DNA of 49,579 bases from Photorhabdus namnaonensis (GTDB lineage Bacteria > Pseudomonadota > Gammaproteobacteria > Enterobacterales > Enterobacteriaceae): the NCBI RefSeq assembly GCF_001684335.1, contig NZ_LOIC01000080.1, positions 6,124-55,702 on the forward strand, given 5' to 3'. Made by a program: the position numbers and the translations under genes. Shown in pieces: positions 16,669 to 25,617 of the stretch. The notes under the pieces are model-generated. The model was not told the origin of the DNA, did not search any database, and saw only the letters and a program-made list of their open reading frames with translations. The stretch's first letter is position 1. Every line of letters starts with the position of its first letter.

Positions 16669-17160
16669 ATGAACCCTCTGATCTATCGTGTTTTCTGGGG
16701 TGCGTGCTTGGGGTTAACCAGTGTGATGCCGGGACAGGCGGCAGATAATATGTGGTTTCACGGCACACTGCTTGAAGCGCCTCCTTGCGTTATTAATGAC
16801 GGCAATATGATTGATGTCGATTTTGGTCGCAATGTTGGCATCTATCAGGTAGACGGGGTGAATTATACCAAGCCCGTGAATTACCAGTTGGTATGTGCGC
16901 CTAATATCTCAGGTTGGAGTTTAGGATTAACGGTGGTCGGCCCGCCAACCTCATTTGATGCTGCCGCGTTGCAAACCAATATTACTGATTTAGGCATTCG
17001 TCTGACGTTGGATGGTAAAGCATTCACCCTTAATGAGGGTATTCCGGTGACATCACAGAAACAGCCGGTGATACAAGCGGTGCCGGTGAAAAAACCGGGA
17101 AGTACATTGCCGGAAGGGGCATTTGAAGTGACGGCGACATTGCTGGCGGAATACCAGTGA
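16669..17160 (+). CDS. Minor fimbrial subunit (MrpG-like), paralogue of 16073
   Basis: A 163-residue pilin-domain protein. Signal peptide about residues 1-25 (MPGQAAD), then FHGTLLEAPPCVINDGNMID, second cysteine in YQLVCAPNIS, and C-terminal TATLLAEYQ. I chose ATG 16669 with GGGAG 7 bases upstream rather than GTG 16651. It shares the CVIN-GN-IDVDFG and QVDGVNYTKPVNY-type blocks with the preceding protein, which points to a local duplication. Probable adapter subunit. Confidence 0.85.
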   Translation: MNPLIYRVFWGACLGLTSVMPGQAADNMWFHGTLLEAPPCVINDGNMIDVDFGRNVGIYQVDGVNYTKPVNYQLVCAPNISGWSLGLTVVGPPTSFDAAALQTNITDLGIRLTLDGKAFTLNEGIPVTSQKQPVIQAVPVKKPGSTLPEGAFEVTATLLAEYQ

Positions 17161-17171
17161 AAGGAAACTTA

Positions 17172-17717
17172 ATGAAATATTTAAAATTATTCGTGTTGCG
17201 TGTTGGTTTTATGGTTATTGCCGCCACGGTTTATGGTCATCAAGTGGTACAGGCCGCGGATAATATGCGTTTTCACGGTGCATTGGTTAAAGAACCTTGC
17301 TCGATTAAAACGGGTGATGAAGATATCCAGCTCGATTTTGCGACAATTTCTGAAAAATATTTGTATCTGCATGGTAGGACCCATAGCGAACCTTTTCTAC
17401 TCAGGTTATCTGGTTGCGATATGAGTGTGGGGAAATCGATTAAATTGACGTTCAGCGGCATAGAAAATACGCAATTGCCGGGCTTATTAGCGTTAAGCGC
17501 AGGGAGCCAAGCCTCTGGGATTGCCATCGGTATAGAAACGGCGGAAGGCAAACGGTTGTTGTTGAATAAAGAGGGGGAAGAATATCCATTAAAAGAGAGG
17601 GAAAACTTGATTGTACTGCAAGCATATGTGCAGGCAGAACCTGCTGCGCTAGCTAACCAGACGATTAAGCGAGGTGCATTTCATGCGATTGCGACATTTA
17701 ATCTGAATTATGACTAA
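17172..17717 (+). CDS. Minor fimbrial subunit
   Basis: A 181-residue pilin-domain protein with signal peptide (about 1-28, ending VVQAAD). The mature protein opens NMRFHGALVKEPCSIKTGDE with the first cysteine, has the second in LRLSGCDMS, and ends AIATFNLNYD with the penultimate tyrosine. AAGGA precedes ATG 17172; a GTG at 17157 is less likely. It overlaps no neighbour but is only 11 bases from the preceding stop, so it is co-transcribed. Its exact place in the fimbria is not evident. Confidence 0.84.
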   Translation: MKYLKLFVLRVGFMVIAATVYGHQVVQAADNMRFHGALVKEPCSIKTGDEDIQLDFATISEKYLYLHGRTHSEPFLLRLSGCDMSVGKSIKLTFSGIENTQLPGLLALSAGSQASGIAIGIETAEGKRLLLNKEGEEYPLKERENLIVLQAYVQAEPAALANQTIKRGAFHAIATFNLNYD

Positions 17718-17743
17718 CTTGCACGGTTTTATTAGGTAACTAA

Positions 17744-18559
17744 ATGAAAAAGTTATTCTCTGTTTGCCTGGTACTTTTATCGCTGTTTTCATCAAATGCG
17801 GTTGCATCGATATTTTCATATATCACTAAATCCGAGGGGATTCCGACAAATGCCTATTATACTTTTGTCATTGAACGTTGGGACCCAGAAAACGATTTTA
17901 CGCCAAATCCTTGTTATGGTTATTCTGCGTGTTGGATATCGGTTAACCATCGTCATTTTGTTGATGGTTATTCAGGGCAGCCCTATAGGATATTTAATAC
18001 TCGCGTGGAAAGATTTAAGACCATGAAACAAGTGCAATCGGAGATATTGAAATATACCAGTTTTCCGATCACCGGAGTTGCAAAACATTTTGGTCCTGCG
18101 ATTCGGTCTCATCAGGAATGTGTCGGGCTATTTTATGAAACTGATCAAAATGGTTTTCATGGAAGATTATTACCTGGATCTTTATGTGGCGTTGCACCAC
18201 CGCCGATAGGATTTTGCCAAGTCAGTGAAGGCTCCGTTGAACTTAATTACGGTAGTATTGATGAGGCAAAGCTAGAAGGCGCGACCAAAACGGAAAATAT
18301 CAATGTAACCTGCAATGTAGACATCGAGATTATCGTGACAGCGACGGGGCCTGATCGGGGATTCGTACCGTTAAGAAGTGACGGTAGTTTGAAAGCTAAA
18401 TTGCTATTAAATGAGAAAAACGGTGAAGAGGGTGTCACGGTGTTTGTACCGGCTGGCGGAAATGTACCCGTTACAGTGAAATCAATTTTACAGAAAAATG
18501 GCAGAGTAGAGGCAGGACCTTTCTCAGGATCAGGGGCAATAATTTTGGCGATGCCATAA
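17744..18559 (+). CDS. MrpH-like zinc-dependent fimbrial tip adhesin
   Basis: A 271-residue two-domain protein. Signal peptide about 1-21. The N-terminal receptor-binding domain (about 22-165) contains His69 and His71 in ISVNHRHFVDG and His115 in GVAKHFG; spacing fits the three zinc-binding histidines (72, 74, 117) of Proteus MrpH. Cysteines 57, 63, 126 and 148 could form disulfides. The C-terminal part (about 166-271) is a pilin domain with GFCQVSEG and NVTCNVDIE cysteines and final IILAMP. It has the position of mrpH in the operon, just before the mrpJ-like gene. By analogy it should sit at the fimbrial tip and mediate surface binding and biofilm; receptor unknown. Confidence 0.83.
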   Translation: MKKLFSVCLVLLSLFSSNAVASIFSYITKSEGIPTNAYYTFVIERWDPENDFTPNPCYGYSACWISVNHRHFVDGYSGQPYRIFNTRVERFKTMKQVQSEILKYTSFPITGVAKHFGPAIRSHQECVGLFYETDQNGFHGRLLPGSLCGVAPPPIGFCQVSEGSVELNYGSIDEAKLEGATKTENINVTCNVDIEIIVTATGPDRGFVPLRSDGSLKAKLLLNEKNGEEGVTVFVPAGGNVPVTVKSILQKNGRVEAGPFSGSGAIILAMP

Positions 18560-18588
18560 AAAGGTGTTTTTTTAATTTAAAGGCTGGG

Positions 18589-18894
18589 ATGAAAATGAAA
18601 CAAGATCATCTATTAGTAGGGAAGCGGATTCAAAAAAGAAGGAAAGAGTTGGGTATGACCGCCGCAAGATTGGCGGAAAAAATAGGTATTAGTCAGCAAC
18701 AACTCTCACGTTATGAGAGGGGGATAAACCGAATTAATTTATCCCATCTGGTGCGGATCGCTTCAATATTGGAGACGCCGATAAACTGGTTTTTCCTTGA
18801 TTGTAGTTATCCTGTAACCAATAACAGCATCAATAAATTAACAGACCAATATATCCCTATTGCGGAGGCTACATTGGGTAAATTTGGATGTTAA
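18589..18894 (+). CDS. MrpJ-like XRE-family transcriptional regulator
   Basis: A 101-residue protein with an N-terminal helix-turn-helix of the XRE type (about residues 8-65: VGKRIQKRRKELGMTAARLA, then ISQQQLSRYERGINRI) and a short tail. It closes the fimbrial operon as mrpJ does in Proteus mirabilis, where the protein represses the flagellar master operon when fimbriae are expressed. The same reciprocal control is a fair inference here. ATG 18589 has AAGG 5 bases upstream; ATG 18595 is an alternative. A terminator lies 50 bases after the stop. Confidence 0.88.
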   Translation: MKMKQDHLLVGKRIQKRRKELGMTAARLAEKIGISQQQLSRYERGINRINLSHLVRIASILETPINWFFLDCSYPVTNNSINKLTDQYIPIAEATLGKFGC

Positions 18895-19366
18895 CTGATC
18901 TCGACGCCAATCGGGGGATCTATAAACCCGTTGATGACTGAGTTTCGTGACCGACGGAACGGTCACTTTTATGATTTATTCGTTAACCGTGTTATTACCA
19001 TAACGTTATTACCACAAATTAAAAAGTCCATTCTTATTTATTTCCCCTTTTGACGAAGTTATTAAAGTTCAGATAGTAATTTAATTGAGGAACAAATACT
19101 CACGACACCATAACGTTCAGGAATTAATGTTGAATATGTCGGGGGCTAATAACTCGTTGTCTCAAAAAGAGAACAAACTGCCACTCAATATTTCCCGCTC
19201 AAAAATAGATATGTTATCGACGGTTTAACCAAAATTCAGAAGTTAATCAGCAAACAAAATAACTCAAATGACAAGTAAAACGCACCGCGTTAGCAATCTG
19301 GTTGTTTAATTTGTCGTGATGTTGTTTTAGGCAAAATGTATCGAATAAATAAAAGGAATCGATGAA
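18895..19366. other. Intergenic region between the two fimbrial operons
   Basis: About 470 bases without a gene. It holds the terminator at 18947-18970 and should contain the promoter of the second operon. CCATAACGTT occurs twice as a direct repeat (18998-19007, 19108-19117). I found no long inverted repeats here, so no sign of a second switch. Confidence 0.55.
18947..18970 (+). terminator. Terminator of the mrp-type fimbrial operon
   Basis: GTGACC (18947-18952) pairs with GGTCAC (18961-18966) around an 8-base loop and is followed by TTTT. Confidence 0.75.
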
Positions 19367-19927
19367 ATGAAAAAACAAATTTTGCAGACCTGTGCGATAG
19401 CGGCGCTGTGTCTGGGGGGGATGTCGCAGGCGATGGCGGAGGAAGTGAGTGCCGGTACTCTGACGGTGAACTCTTCAGTGACCGCGGAGACTTGTAAGTT
19501 TGCAGCAATAGAGCCTGTTAGCCTCACCGCGTTGGTATCTGATTTCACTGCGGTAGGAAATGGTGCAATCGTAGCTAACACGCAAAAATTCGTCACGATT
19601 AAAACGGAAAAATGCCCTCTGTGGAGTTCCGCGAAAAGCGTTAAATTGACGGTTGCCGGTACCGCATTAGCATCATCCGCTAATTACTTTCAGCTTCTTA
19701 ACACTGCGGGTAATACTGCAATCACCGACCATGCGGTTGTGCTGACGTTAAACGATAAAGTTGTAGCAGCAAATGCAGGAATTAACCTAAAAGATCCCCA
19801 ATACGCCCCCGCAGTAGCCGGTGATAATGCCATCACGCTTAAGGTAGGGTTGGCTAAGATTGGTGCGGCGGCGGTAAAAGCAGCAGACTCCAAAGCAAAC
19901 CTGACCGTGAAAGTAGAGTATGACTAA
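19367..19927 (+). CDS. Major fimbrial subunit of the second chaperone-usher operon
   Basis: A 186-residue secreted pilin with signal peptide (about 1-24, MSQAMA then EEVSAG). It is rich in alanine, valine and threonine, with cysteines in VTAETCKFA and KTEKCPLW, and ends LTVKVEYD. The compositional bias and the C-terminus fit a major shaft pilin of a chaperone-usher system. It heads a seven-gene operon (pilin, chaperone, pilin, chaperone, chaperone, usher, tip-like protein). AAAAGGAAT precedes the ATG. Confidence 0.83.
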   Translation: MKKQILQTCAIAALCLGGMSQAMAEEVSAGTLTVNSSVTAETCKFAAIEPVSLTALVSDFTAVGNGAIVANTQKFVTIKTEKCPLWSSAKSVKLTVAGTALASSANYFQLLNTAGNTAITDHAVVLTLNDKVVAANAGINLKDPQYAPAVAGDNAITLKVGLAKIGAAAVKAADSKANLTVKVEYD

Positions 19928-20028
19928 TTCAACGCCGCTAAGCGTTAGAAACAGATAGTTGTGGAATTGGACAGGGAGGTCCAATTCTTACTTATGCAAT
20001 ACCAACCCAGACATTTTCAGGTGAGTCA

Positions 20029-20745
20029 GTGAAAAGATTGATGACAGCAATGATAGTGACCGGTCTGTTAGGCTGGCCGGTTACTTCCGCGCAGGCGGAA
20101 GGGGTGGGGATTAGTACTACCCGCATTATCTATCCAGCGGATAGCCGCGCGACAACCGTCTCAGTGAGCAATACCAGTAAAGAGGCGGTCTATTTAATAC
20201 AGGCGGCAGTCAGCTCTACTTCTGAGGGAGATAAAACCGCCCCATTTCTGGTGACACCGCCCCTGTTTCGTATGGAACCAGACAGCCAGAATCAGGTGCG
20301 CATCATCAAAACTGGCCCGTCGCTGCCTGCCGATCGGGAATCTCTGTTCTGGTTTACGGCGAAGGCCATTCCGTTAAGCTCTGAATCCGATAATCGCTCC
20401 CAGCGGAATGTCTCCGGCGGAATACAGTTTGCTATAGCCAACACGATTAAGCTGATGTATCGCCCGTCGGGATTGTCGGTTTCGCCGGAGCAGGGATTTG
20501 GTTCACTGCGCTTCAAACCGACAGCCGCAGGAATCACGATAACCAATCCGTCACCCTATTACATCACCTTAACCTCCCTAAAGGTGGGTGGACAGGAGGT
20601 GATGACGCAGCAGAAAGCGAACATGGTCTCCCCATTCTCTGACCTCTCTCTACTACTTAAAGGAGGGCATTATCCAGCCAAAGTAAGCTGGTCGGTGATT
20701 AATGACCTCGGCGGAGAATCCACCTATCAAGGGGAGATACGGTGA
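20029..20745 (+). CDS. Periplasmic fimbrial chaperone 1 of the second operon
   Basis: A 238-residue PapD-family chaperone. Signal peptide about 1-23 (SAQAEG). Blocks: ISTTRIIYPADSRATTVSVS, FLVTPPLFRMEPDSQNQVRI, DRESLFWFTAKAIPLSSES, FAIANTIKLMYRPSGL and the C-terminal domain with NPSPYYITLTSL and INDLGG. The start is a GTG with AGGTGA upstream; an ATG 12 bases on is possible. Its stop TGA overlaps the ATG of the next gene (TGATG), indicating coupled translation. First of three chaperones in this operon. Confidence 0.92.
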   Translation: MKRLMTAMIVTGLLGWPVTSAQAEGVGISTTRIIYPADSRATTVSVSNTSKEAVYLIQAAVSSTSEGDKTAPFLVTPPLFRMEPDSQNQVRIIKTGPSLPADRESLFWFTAKAIPLSSESDNRSQRNVSGGIQFAIANTIKLMYRPSGLSVSPEQGFGSLRFKPTAAGITITNPSPYYITLTSLKVGGQEVMTQQKANMVSPFSDLSLLLKGGHYPAKVSWSVINDLGGESTYQGEIR

Positions 20746-21317
20746 TGCGTAAACCGTGGCCCCTTATCAGACGGGCAACACTGGCTTGCTTGCTCTGTAT
20801 CGCCTCTCAGCCCGGGGGAGCGAACCCAAACACGGCGGAACTGACATTGGCGCTGACGCTGGAGCAGCCAACCTGTGAGCTTTACATGCAGACATCTCAT
20901 GTCGAGTTTTCATCCGTACCACTCACCCAGGTGCAGCGCAGTACGGAACATATCGCAGCGGCGGGCAGCAAACCCATTATGTTGGCGTTGTCGGGCTGTG
21001 CGGGATCAGCCAGAGCAGGCCGTACTCCGGCCATTAAAATAGCCGGCCCCACGTCAGAAGGCCACCCGACGCTATTTCGGGATAAAGCTTCCACGGTGGC
21101 GGGAAATGTGGGATTTGGCCTGCGCTATCAATTGCCGGGAGGCGGATTGGGGAGCTACCTAAAAAATGGCGATTATGTGAATTTGGCGCCATCGGGTAAC
21201 GCCGCTAAAGAGAGTCAAATTACCTTCCTGATGGATATGCGACATGAATCCGGCACGGTTGTGCCGACTCCCGGTGAACTGACCGCGCACATTCAATTTC
21301 AATTTGATTATCACTGA
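20745..21317 (+). CDS. Fimbrial subunit of the second operon
   Basis: A 190-residue pilin-domain protein. Signal peptide about 1-27 (SQPGGANPN). Cysteines in LEQPTCELYM and LSGCAGS, C-terminal HIQFQFDYH with penultimate tyrosine. I prefer ATG 20745, overlapping the upstream stop, to the GTG three bases earlier; GGGGAG lies 8 bases before it. It sits between two chaperone genes and may be a minor or tip-adapter subunit served by one of them. Confidence 0.82.
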   Translation: MRKPWPLIRRATLACLLCIASQPGGANPNTAELTLALTLEQPTCELYMQTSHVEFSSVPLTQVQRSTEHIAAAGSKPIMLALSGCAGSARAGRTPAIKIAGPTSEGHPTLFRDKASTVAGNVGFGLRYQLPGGGLGSYLKNGDYVNLAPSGNAAKESQITFLMDMRHESGTVVPTPGELTAHIQFQFDYH

Positions 21318-21350
21318 GCGCAGCTCGGGCAACAGGTTTCAGGAGACGTT

Positions 21351-22085
21351 GTGGAAACAGGTCGAGTACGCCCGGCGCGGTGCCGGTTGGCGCCATTGAT
21401 GTTCTGGCTAGGGCTAGGGATGACCGGCACAGAATTCTGTCAAGCAGCCGGTATCAGCCTGAATAAAACCCGGGTGATTTTTACCCAAGGCGAGCGGGCG
21501 CAAACGCTGACGGTGGTCAATACCACACCTCAGGCGTGGCTGGCGCAGGTAAGGATAACGGAAGATCAGGAGAAAACTACTCCGTCGTTTGTGGTGACGC
21601 CGCCGTTGTTCAGGTTGGAAGCCAACAGTCAAAACAGCCTGCGTATTTTGTCAGCCTTTAATCAGTCTCCCTTTCCGGCGGATCGGGAATCGCTCGGATA
21701 TGTGCAGATAAATGCCCTCCCCGCAACTCAGCGGGCGACGGATGAACTTGTTCGGGATCAGGTATCGATGAGCATGGGGATGCGGATTAAGTTTTTCTGG
21801 CGACCGCGTAGCCTGCCTCTGTTGCCGGAAGAGGCGTATGGACAGCTTCGCTTTCAGTCGCAACCCGATGGTATTGAGGCGTGCAATCCCACCCCGTATT
21901 TCTTGTCGCTGGACAGTCTCATGTTGGACGGACGAGCGCTCGATCTGAACCGCTATCCCTCAATGATAGCGCCGCAAGACTGTGTGACCTATGCCGGGCT
22001 GGTGGGTAAAAAATCGGTGAGCTGGTCGATGATTAATGATTACGGCGGGGCTTCAAACCTATTTACGGCCAGAGTGGAGCGTTAA
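21351..22085 (+). CDS. Periplasmic fimbrial chaperone 2 of the second operon
   Basis: A 244-residue PapD-family chaperone with a long basic signal peptide (about 1-32, ending FCQAAG). Blocks: ISLNKTRVIFTQGERAQTL, FVVTPPLFRLEANSQNSL, ADRESLGYVQINALPATQR, MGMRIKFFWRPRSLPL, NPTPYFLSLDSL and INDYGG. The G1-strand region (SMGMRIKFFWRP) is well preserved, so it should be active. The start is GTG with AGGAG 5 bases upstream. Having its own sequence, quite unlike chaperone 1, suggests a different client subunit. Confidence 0.92.
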   Translation: METGRVRPARCRLAPLMFWLGLGMTGTEFCQAAGISLNKTRVIFTQGERAQTLTVVNTTPQAWLAQVRITEDQEKTTPSFVVTPPLFRLEANSQNSLRILSAFNQSPFPADRESLGYVQINALPATQRATDELVRDQVSMSMGMRIKFFWRPRSLPLLPEEAYGQLRFQSQPDGIEACNPTPYFLSLDSLMLDGRALDLNRYPSMIAPQDCVTYAGLVGKKSVSWSMINDYGGASNLFTARVER

Positions 22086-22141
22086 ATCCGCCATTGTTTT
22101 CTATTTTTCTACTTTTTTTCTACTTTCTACGGAGTTGGAGA

Positions 22142-22963
22142 ATGAAGAGATTCAGTGACCGGCATGGGCGGACATACTGGGGGTTAATGCTTTATTCCCT
22201 CGGTTTCGTTCTGCTGTCAGGGAATGTATTTAAGGCGCAGGCGGTTGATAATCAAGGCTTATCGTTCTCCCCGATGCAGTTGTCTTATGTGGCTAAAGAT
22301 AGCCCGAGAGGCGTGACGCTCAGCATGACTAATCATACGGGGCAGAACTATCTGGTACAGGGATTTGTCAGCCCGATGGACCCTGATACCGGTCGCTTTG
22401 ACACTAAAGCTAGGCAAGTTCCCCCTTTTATCGTTCTGCCGCCGTTAAAACGGGTTGAGGCTGGCGAGAAATTTTCGTTCCGTATTCGCCAGCTTGGGGG
22501 GCAATTACCGTCGGATCGGGAATCGGCCTTTATAGTCTCGCTGCGAGCTATCCCGGGAGTTGCTGTACCGGATACCGAGGAGGCGCCGGCATTAGGCCAC
22601 CGGACGGACAAAGCGTCGCAGGTGCAGGTCGCCTTACAGATGAATATTCGGCTGTTTTATCGTCCTCAAGGCGTGCCCGCCCGGGATAATGCCACGGTGG
22701 CTAAACAGGTGAAATTTTCCATTCATGGGACGCGGTTACGGGTGGAAAATCCCACGCCCTATTTTCTGACCTTTTCTGCCCTGAAAGTAGGTACCCAACA
22801 GGTAGATGATCACATACGTCAGGCGATGGCGCCCCCGAAAGGCATACAAAGCTATTCGTTTCAAGCCCATTCGTTTCAAACCCGTTCGTTTACCGCTGGG
22901 ATACCGGGGCCGCTGGTCTGGCGTTTTCCCGGCGACAGTCAGGATCGCCATGTTTCGTTATAA
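22142..22963 (+). CDS. Periplasmic fimbrial chaperone 3 of the second operon
   Basis: A 273-residue PapD-family chaperone. Signal peptide about 1-37 (KAQAVD). Blocks: LSFSPMQLSYVAKDSPRGV, FIVLPPLKRVEAGEKFSFRI, SDRESAFIVSLRAIPGVAV, a 20-residue insertion (PDTEEAPALGHRTDKASQ), ALQMNIRLFYRPQGV and NPTPYFLTFSALKVG. The insertion and the repeated FQAHSFQTRSF tail make it longer than the other two. ATG 22142 has GGAG 4 bases upstream; a longer in-frame start at 22094 lacks one. It overlaps the usher gene by 14 bases. Confidence 0.9.
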   Translation: MKRFSDRHGRTYWGLMLYSLGFVLLSGNVFKAQAVDNQGLSFSPMQLSYVAKDSPRGVTLSMTNHTGQNYLVQGFVSPMDPDTGRFDTKARQVPPFIVLPPLKRVEAGEKFSFRIRQLGGQLPSDRESAFIVSLRAIPGVAVPDTEEAPALGHRTDKASQVQVALQMNIRLFYRPQGVPARDNATVAKQVKFSIHGTRLRVENPTPYFLTFSALKVGTQQVDDHIRQAMAPPKGIQSYSFQAHSFQTRSFTAGIPGPLVWRFPGDSQDRHVSL

Positions 22964-25556
22964 CGCGTCCTCATCTACAGGTAATGACCGGCTCCGCCCT
23001 GTATATGTATGTTTGCTATGCTCACTGACGGCGACAACCTTGCCCATCTCCGCGCGGGAATATTTTAATCCCGCTTTCTTGATGGGGGCGACGGGGGAGC
23101 AGGAGCATATCGATCTCTCGGCGTATGAAAACGCGGGCTATGTCGCACCGGGACGCTATTTGGTGGATATCTACATGAACCAGAATAAGGTGGATAACCG
23201 TGAGATTGAATTTAGATTGGTCAACGACCATCTGCAACCGGTGTTAACGGTTGCACAGCTCGAAGAGTATGGCGTCAACGTTCGTGGATTACCGGCTTTT
23301 CAGGGAAAAGCGAGCGACAGCCCCATCACAGATCTGACGAAACAGATCCCACACGCCAACGCGATATTGGATTTCGCCCGTTTGCGTTTGGACCTCAGTG
23401 TTCCTCAGGCGGCTATGCAGCCCCATCATTCTGGGATGGTCGATCCGTCACTGTGGGATAACGGGATACCGGCCTTTTTGATGAACTACACCGTTAACGG
23501 TTCGGAGGGGCGTTATGAAGGTCAGGAAACTGGCGGCGGATCACGCTCCCGTAACCTGTTTGTCTCTTTTCGTAATGGGTTGAATCTGGGAGCGTGGCGT
23601 CTGCGCAGCACGCAAACTTACAGTTACAATCGCCAGCGCAATGGAGGGGCCGCCGGTTTTTCCCCCTCTACCCAGACTCAATGGCAGGTGAGTAATACCT
23701 ATTTGCAACGTAATGTGCAGTCACTGCGCAGTGAGTTCACCGCTGGTGAAACCTATACCGGTGGGGATATTTTTGACAGTATCCCGTTGCGTGGCATGAA
23801 ATTGGCTTCTGAGGAGGCTATGTTGCCTGAAAGTCAGCGTGGTTTTGCCCCGGAGATAACCGGTGTGGCGAGCTCCAATGCGCAGGTGACCGTATCCCAG
23901 AATGGTTATACCGTGTATCAAACCACGGTGGCGCCGGGGCCGTTTCGTTTCACCGACCTGTACACCATCGGGGATTCTGGCGACTTGACAGTTACGATCA
24001 AAGAGGAAGATGGCAGTACTCGTGTCTCTACCCTCGCTTCTTCATCGGTCCCGATGATGCAGCGTCCCGGCGGCGTTAAATATGAGTTAACGGCCGGTCA
24101 ATATCACGGCGGCAACCTCACCGATGGCAGCCGTTCCCCGGTATTTGCTCTGGGCACCTTGGTTTATGGTTTGCCGCACAATATCACCTTGTACGGCGGG
24201 GGATTGGTGGCAGGCAACTACCAGTCGGGTGTATTAGGTTCGGGCGTGTCACTGGGGGCATTAGGCGCACTGTCCGCGGATGTGACGTTTGCTTGTACTC
24301 AGTTACAAGGGGCTAAGGGTCAGGAAAATAACCGGCGGCAGGGCCAGGCTTATCGAGTGAAATATGCCAAGAACTTGATCAGTACCGGCACCAGTATTGA
24401 TCTGGCAGCCTATCGCTATTCCACTCAGCATTATTACAGTTTCAGTGATGTTAATAGCATAGGGTACAACCTGAATGAATATCAGGTCCCGTGGGCGCTT
24501 GACCGACGTCAAAGCACCTGGCAGGTGAACCTGCATCAAACGCTGGGACGTTGGGGCGGTCTCTACGTCTCCGGGACGCGTAGCGATTATTGGAATGGCC
24601 GTACCGACAACAATCTGAATTTGGGTTATAACGCGATGCTGATGGGGATCAGCTATAACCTGAGTTATAACATTTATCGCATGGAAGGGGCTGGCAATTG
24701 GTCGGAGAATCGTCAGGTGTCATTCAATATGCAGGTCCCGTTCAGTCTCTTTGGTTCATCGTCTGCGCTACGGGGCGTTTACACCCGTTATACAGCCTCG
24801 CGCGACTCGCAGGGTAACCTCACTCAGCAGACCGGGATCAGTGGCATGTTATGGGATAACCGCTTGAATTATAACCTCCAGCAAGGTTGGGGGAACAGCG
24901 GCCGACAAAACAGCCGGGCCTTGTCTCTGAGTTATCAGGGCAGTCAGGGAAACGTTAATCTTGGCTACAATGATAGCGCAAATAGCTATCACTTCACCTA
25001 CGGGGCTGCCGGCGCCCTCCTAATCCATCCTTACGGCTTGACGCTATCACGTTCACTGGGTGATGAAGCGGTGTTGGTCCGTGCGCCCGGGGCGAAAGGG
25101 GTGACGGTCGGCGACGGCAATGTGCAGACCGACTGGCGTGGCTACGCTGTACTGCCGGGTGGATCGGTATATCAAAAAAATACTATCAATCTGGACCCGT
25201 CTACCCTGTCGGAAGGGATCGATATTGACCAGACCAGTAAGAACGTTTATCCGACCAGAGGAGCAGTGACGTTGGCGAATTATCAGGTTCGTTCAGGCAG
25301 CCAGTTACTGTTGACGTTGATACATCATGGCAAACCCGTGCCTTTTGGCGCTATTGCGACGCTGGAAGAGAACGCCGCTCAGGTCGGCAGCGGCATTGTG
25401 GGCGATAACGGTCGGGTTTATCTCAGCGGCATGCCCCCTGCCGGTTATGTGAAAGTTAAATGGGGAAATGGGGCAACACAACAATGCGCCACCCGTTATC
25501 AGGCGCCGTCCGATACACCCGGGCAACTGGTACAGGCCGATGCCGTGTGTCTGTAA
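22950..25556 (+). CDS. Outer membrane fimbrial usher of the second operon
   Basis: An 868-residue FimD/PapC-family usher. Starting at ATG 22950 (AGGA 5 bases upstream), it has a signal region ending ISAREYF, then the N-terminal domain (FNPAFLMGATGEQEHIDLSA, NAGYVAPGRYLVDIYMN), the barrel with AGETYTGGDIFDSIPLRGM, the PESQRGFAPEITGVASSNA plug-flanking segment, VAPGPFRFTDLY, and C-terminal domains with PFGAIATLEENAAQVGSGIV. A longer frame from 22806 exists but overlaps the chaperone far more and lacks a signal peptide. It is only distantly like the first usher, so the two operons were not made by recent duplication. Confidence 0.93.
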   Translation: MFRYNASSSTGNDRLRPVYVCLLCSLTATTLPISAREYFNPAFLMGATGEQEHIDLSAYENAGYVAPGRYLVDIYMNQNKVDNREIEFRLVNDHLQPVLTVAQLEEYGVNVRGLPAFQGKASDSPITDLTKQIPHANAILDFARLRLDLSVPQAAMQPHHSGMVDPSLWDNGIPAFLMNYTVNGSEGRYEGQETGGGSRSRNLFVSFRNGLNLGAWRLRSTQTYSYNRQRNGGAAGFSPSTQTQWQVSNTYLQRNVQSLRSEFTAGETYTGGDIFDSIPLRGMKLASEEAMLPESQRGFAPEITGVASSNAQVTVSQNGYTVYQTTVAPGPFRFTDLYTIGDSGDLTVTIKEEDGSTRVSTLASSSVPMMQRPGGVKYELTAGQYHGGNLTDGSRSPVFALGTLVYGLPHNITLYGGGLVAGNYQSGVLGSGVSLGALGALSADVTFACTQLQGAKGQENNRRQGQAYRVKYAKNLISTGTSIDLAAYRYSTQHYYSFSDVNSIGYNLNEYQVPWALDRRQSTWQVNLHQTLGRWGGLYVSGTRSDYWNGRTDNNLNLGYNAMLMGISYNLSYNIYRMEGAGNWSENRQVSFNMQVPFSLFGSSSALRGVYTRYTASRDSQGNLTQQTGISGMLWDNRLNYNLQQGWGNSGRQNSRALSLSYQGSQGNVNLGYNDSANSYHFTYGAAGALLIHPYGLTLSRSLGDEAVLVRAPGAKGVTVGDGNVQTDWRGYAVLPGGSVYQKNTINLDPSTLSEGIDIDQTSKNVYPTRGAVTLANYQVRSGSQLLLTLIHHGKPVPFGAIATLEENAAQVGSGIVGDNGRVYLSGMPPAGYVKVKWGNGATQQCATRYQAPSDTPGQLVQADAVCL

Positions 25557-25617
25557 GCATTACCTTCATGTGGGCAGTCTGACCGGTGTGCCCGATAAGC
25601 AATTTGGAGAAAGAAGA

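Noticed and set aside
18998-19117. Direct repeat CCATAACGTT before the second fimbrial operon as a possible recombination site
   Set aside because: It is short, in direct orientation, and no recombinase gene lies near it.
22806-22949. N-terminal extension of the second usher
   Set aside because: It lies inside the chaperone 3 gene, is rich in basic residues and lacks a ribosome binding site; the ATG at 22950 gives a proper secreted protein.
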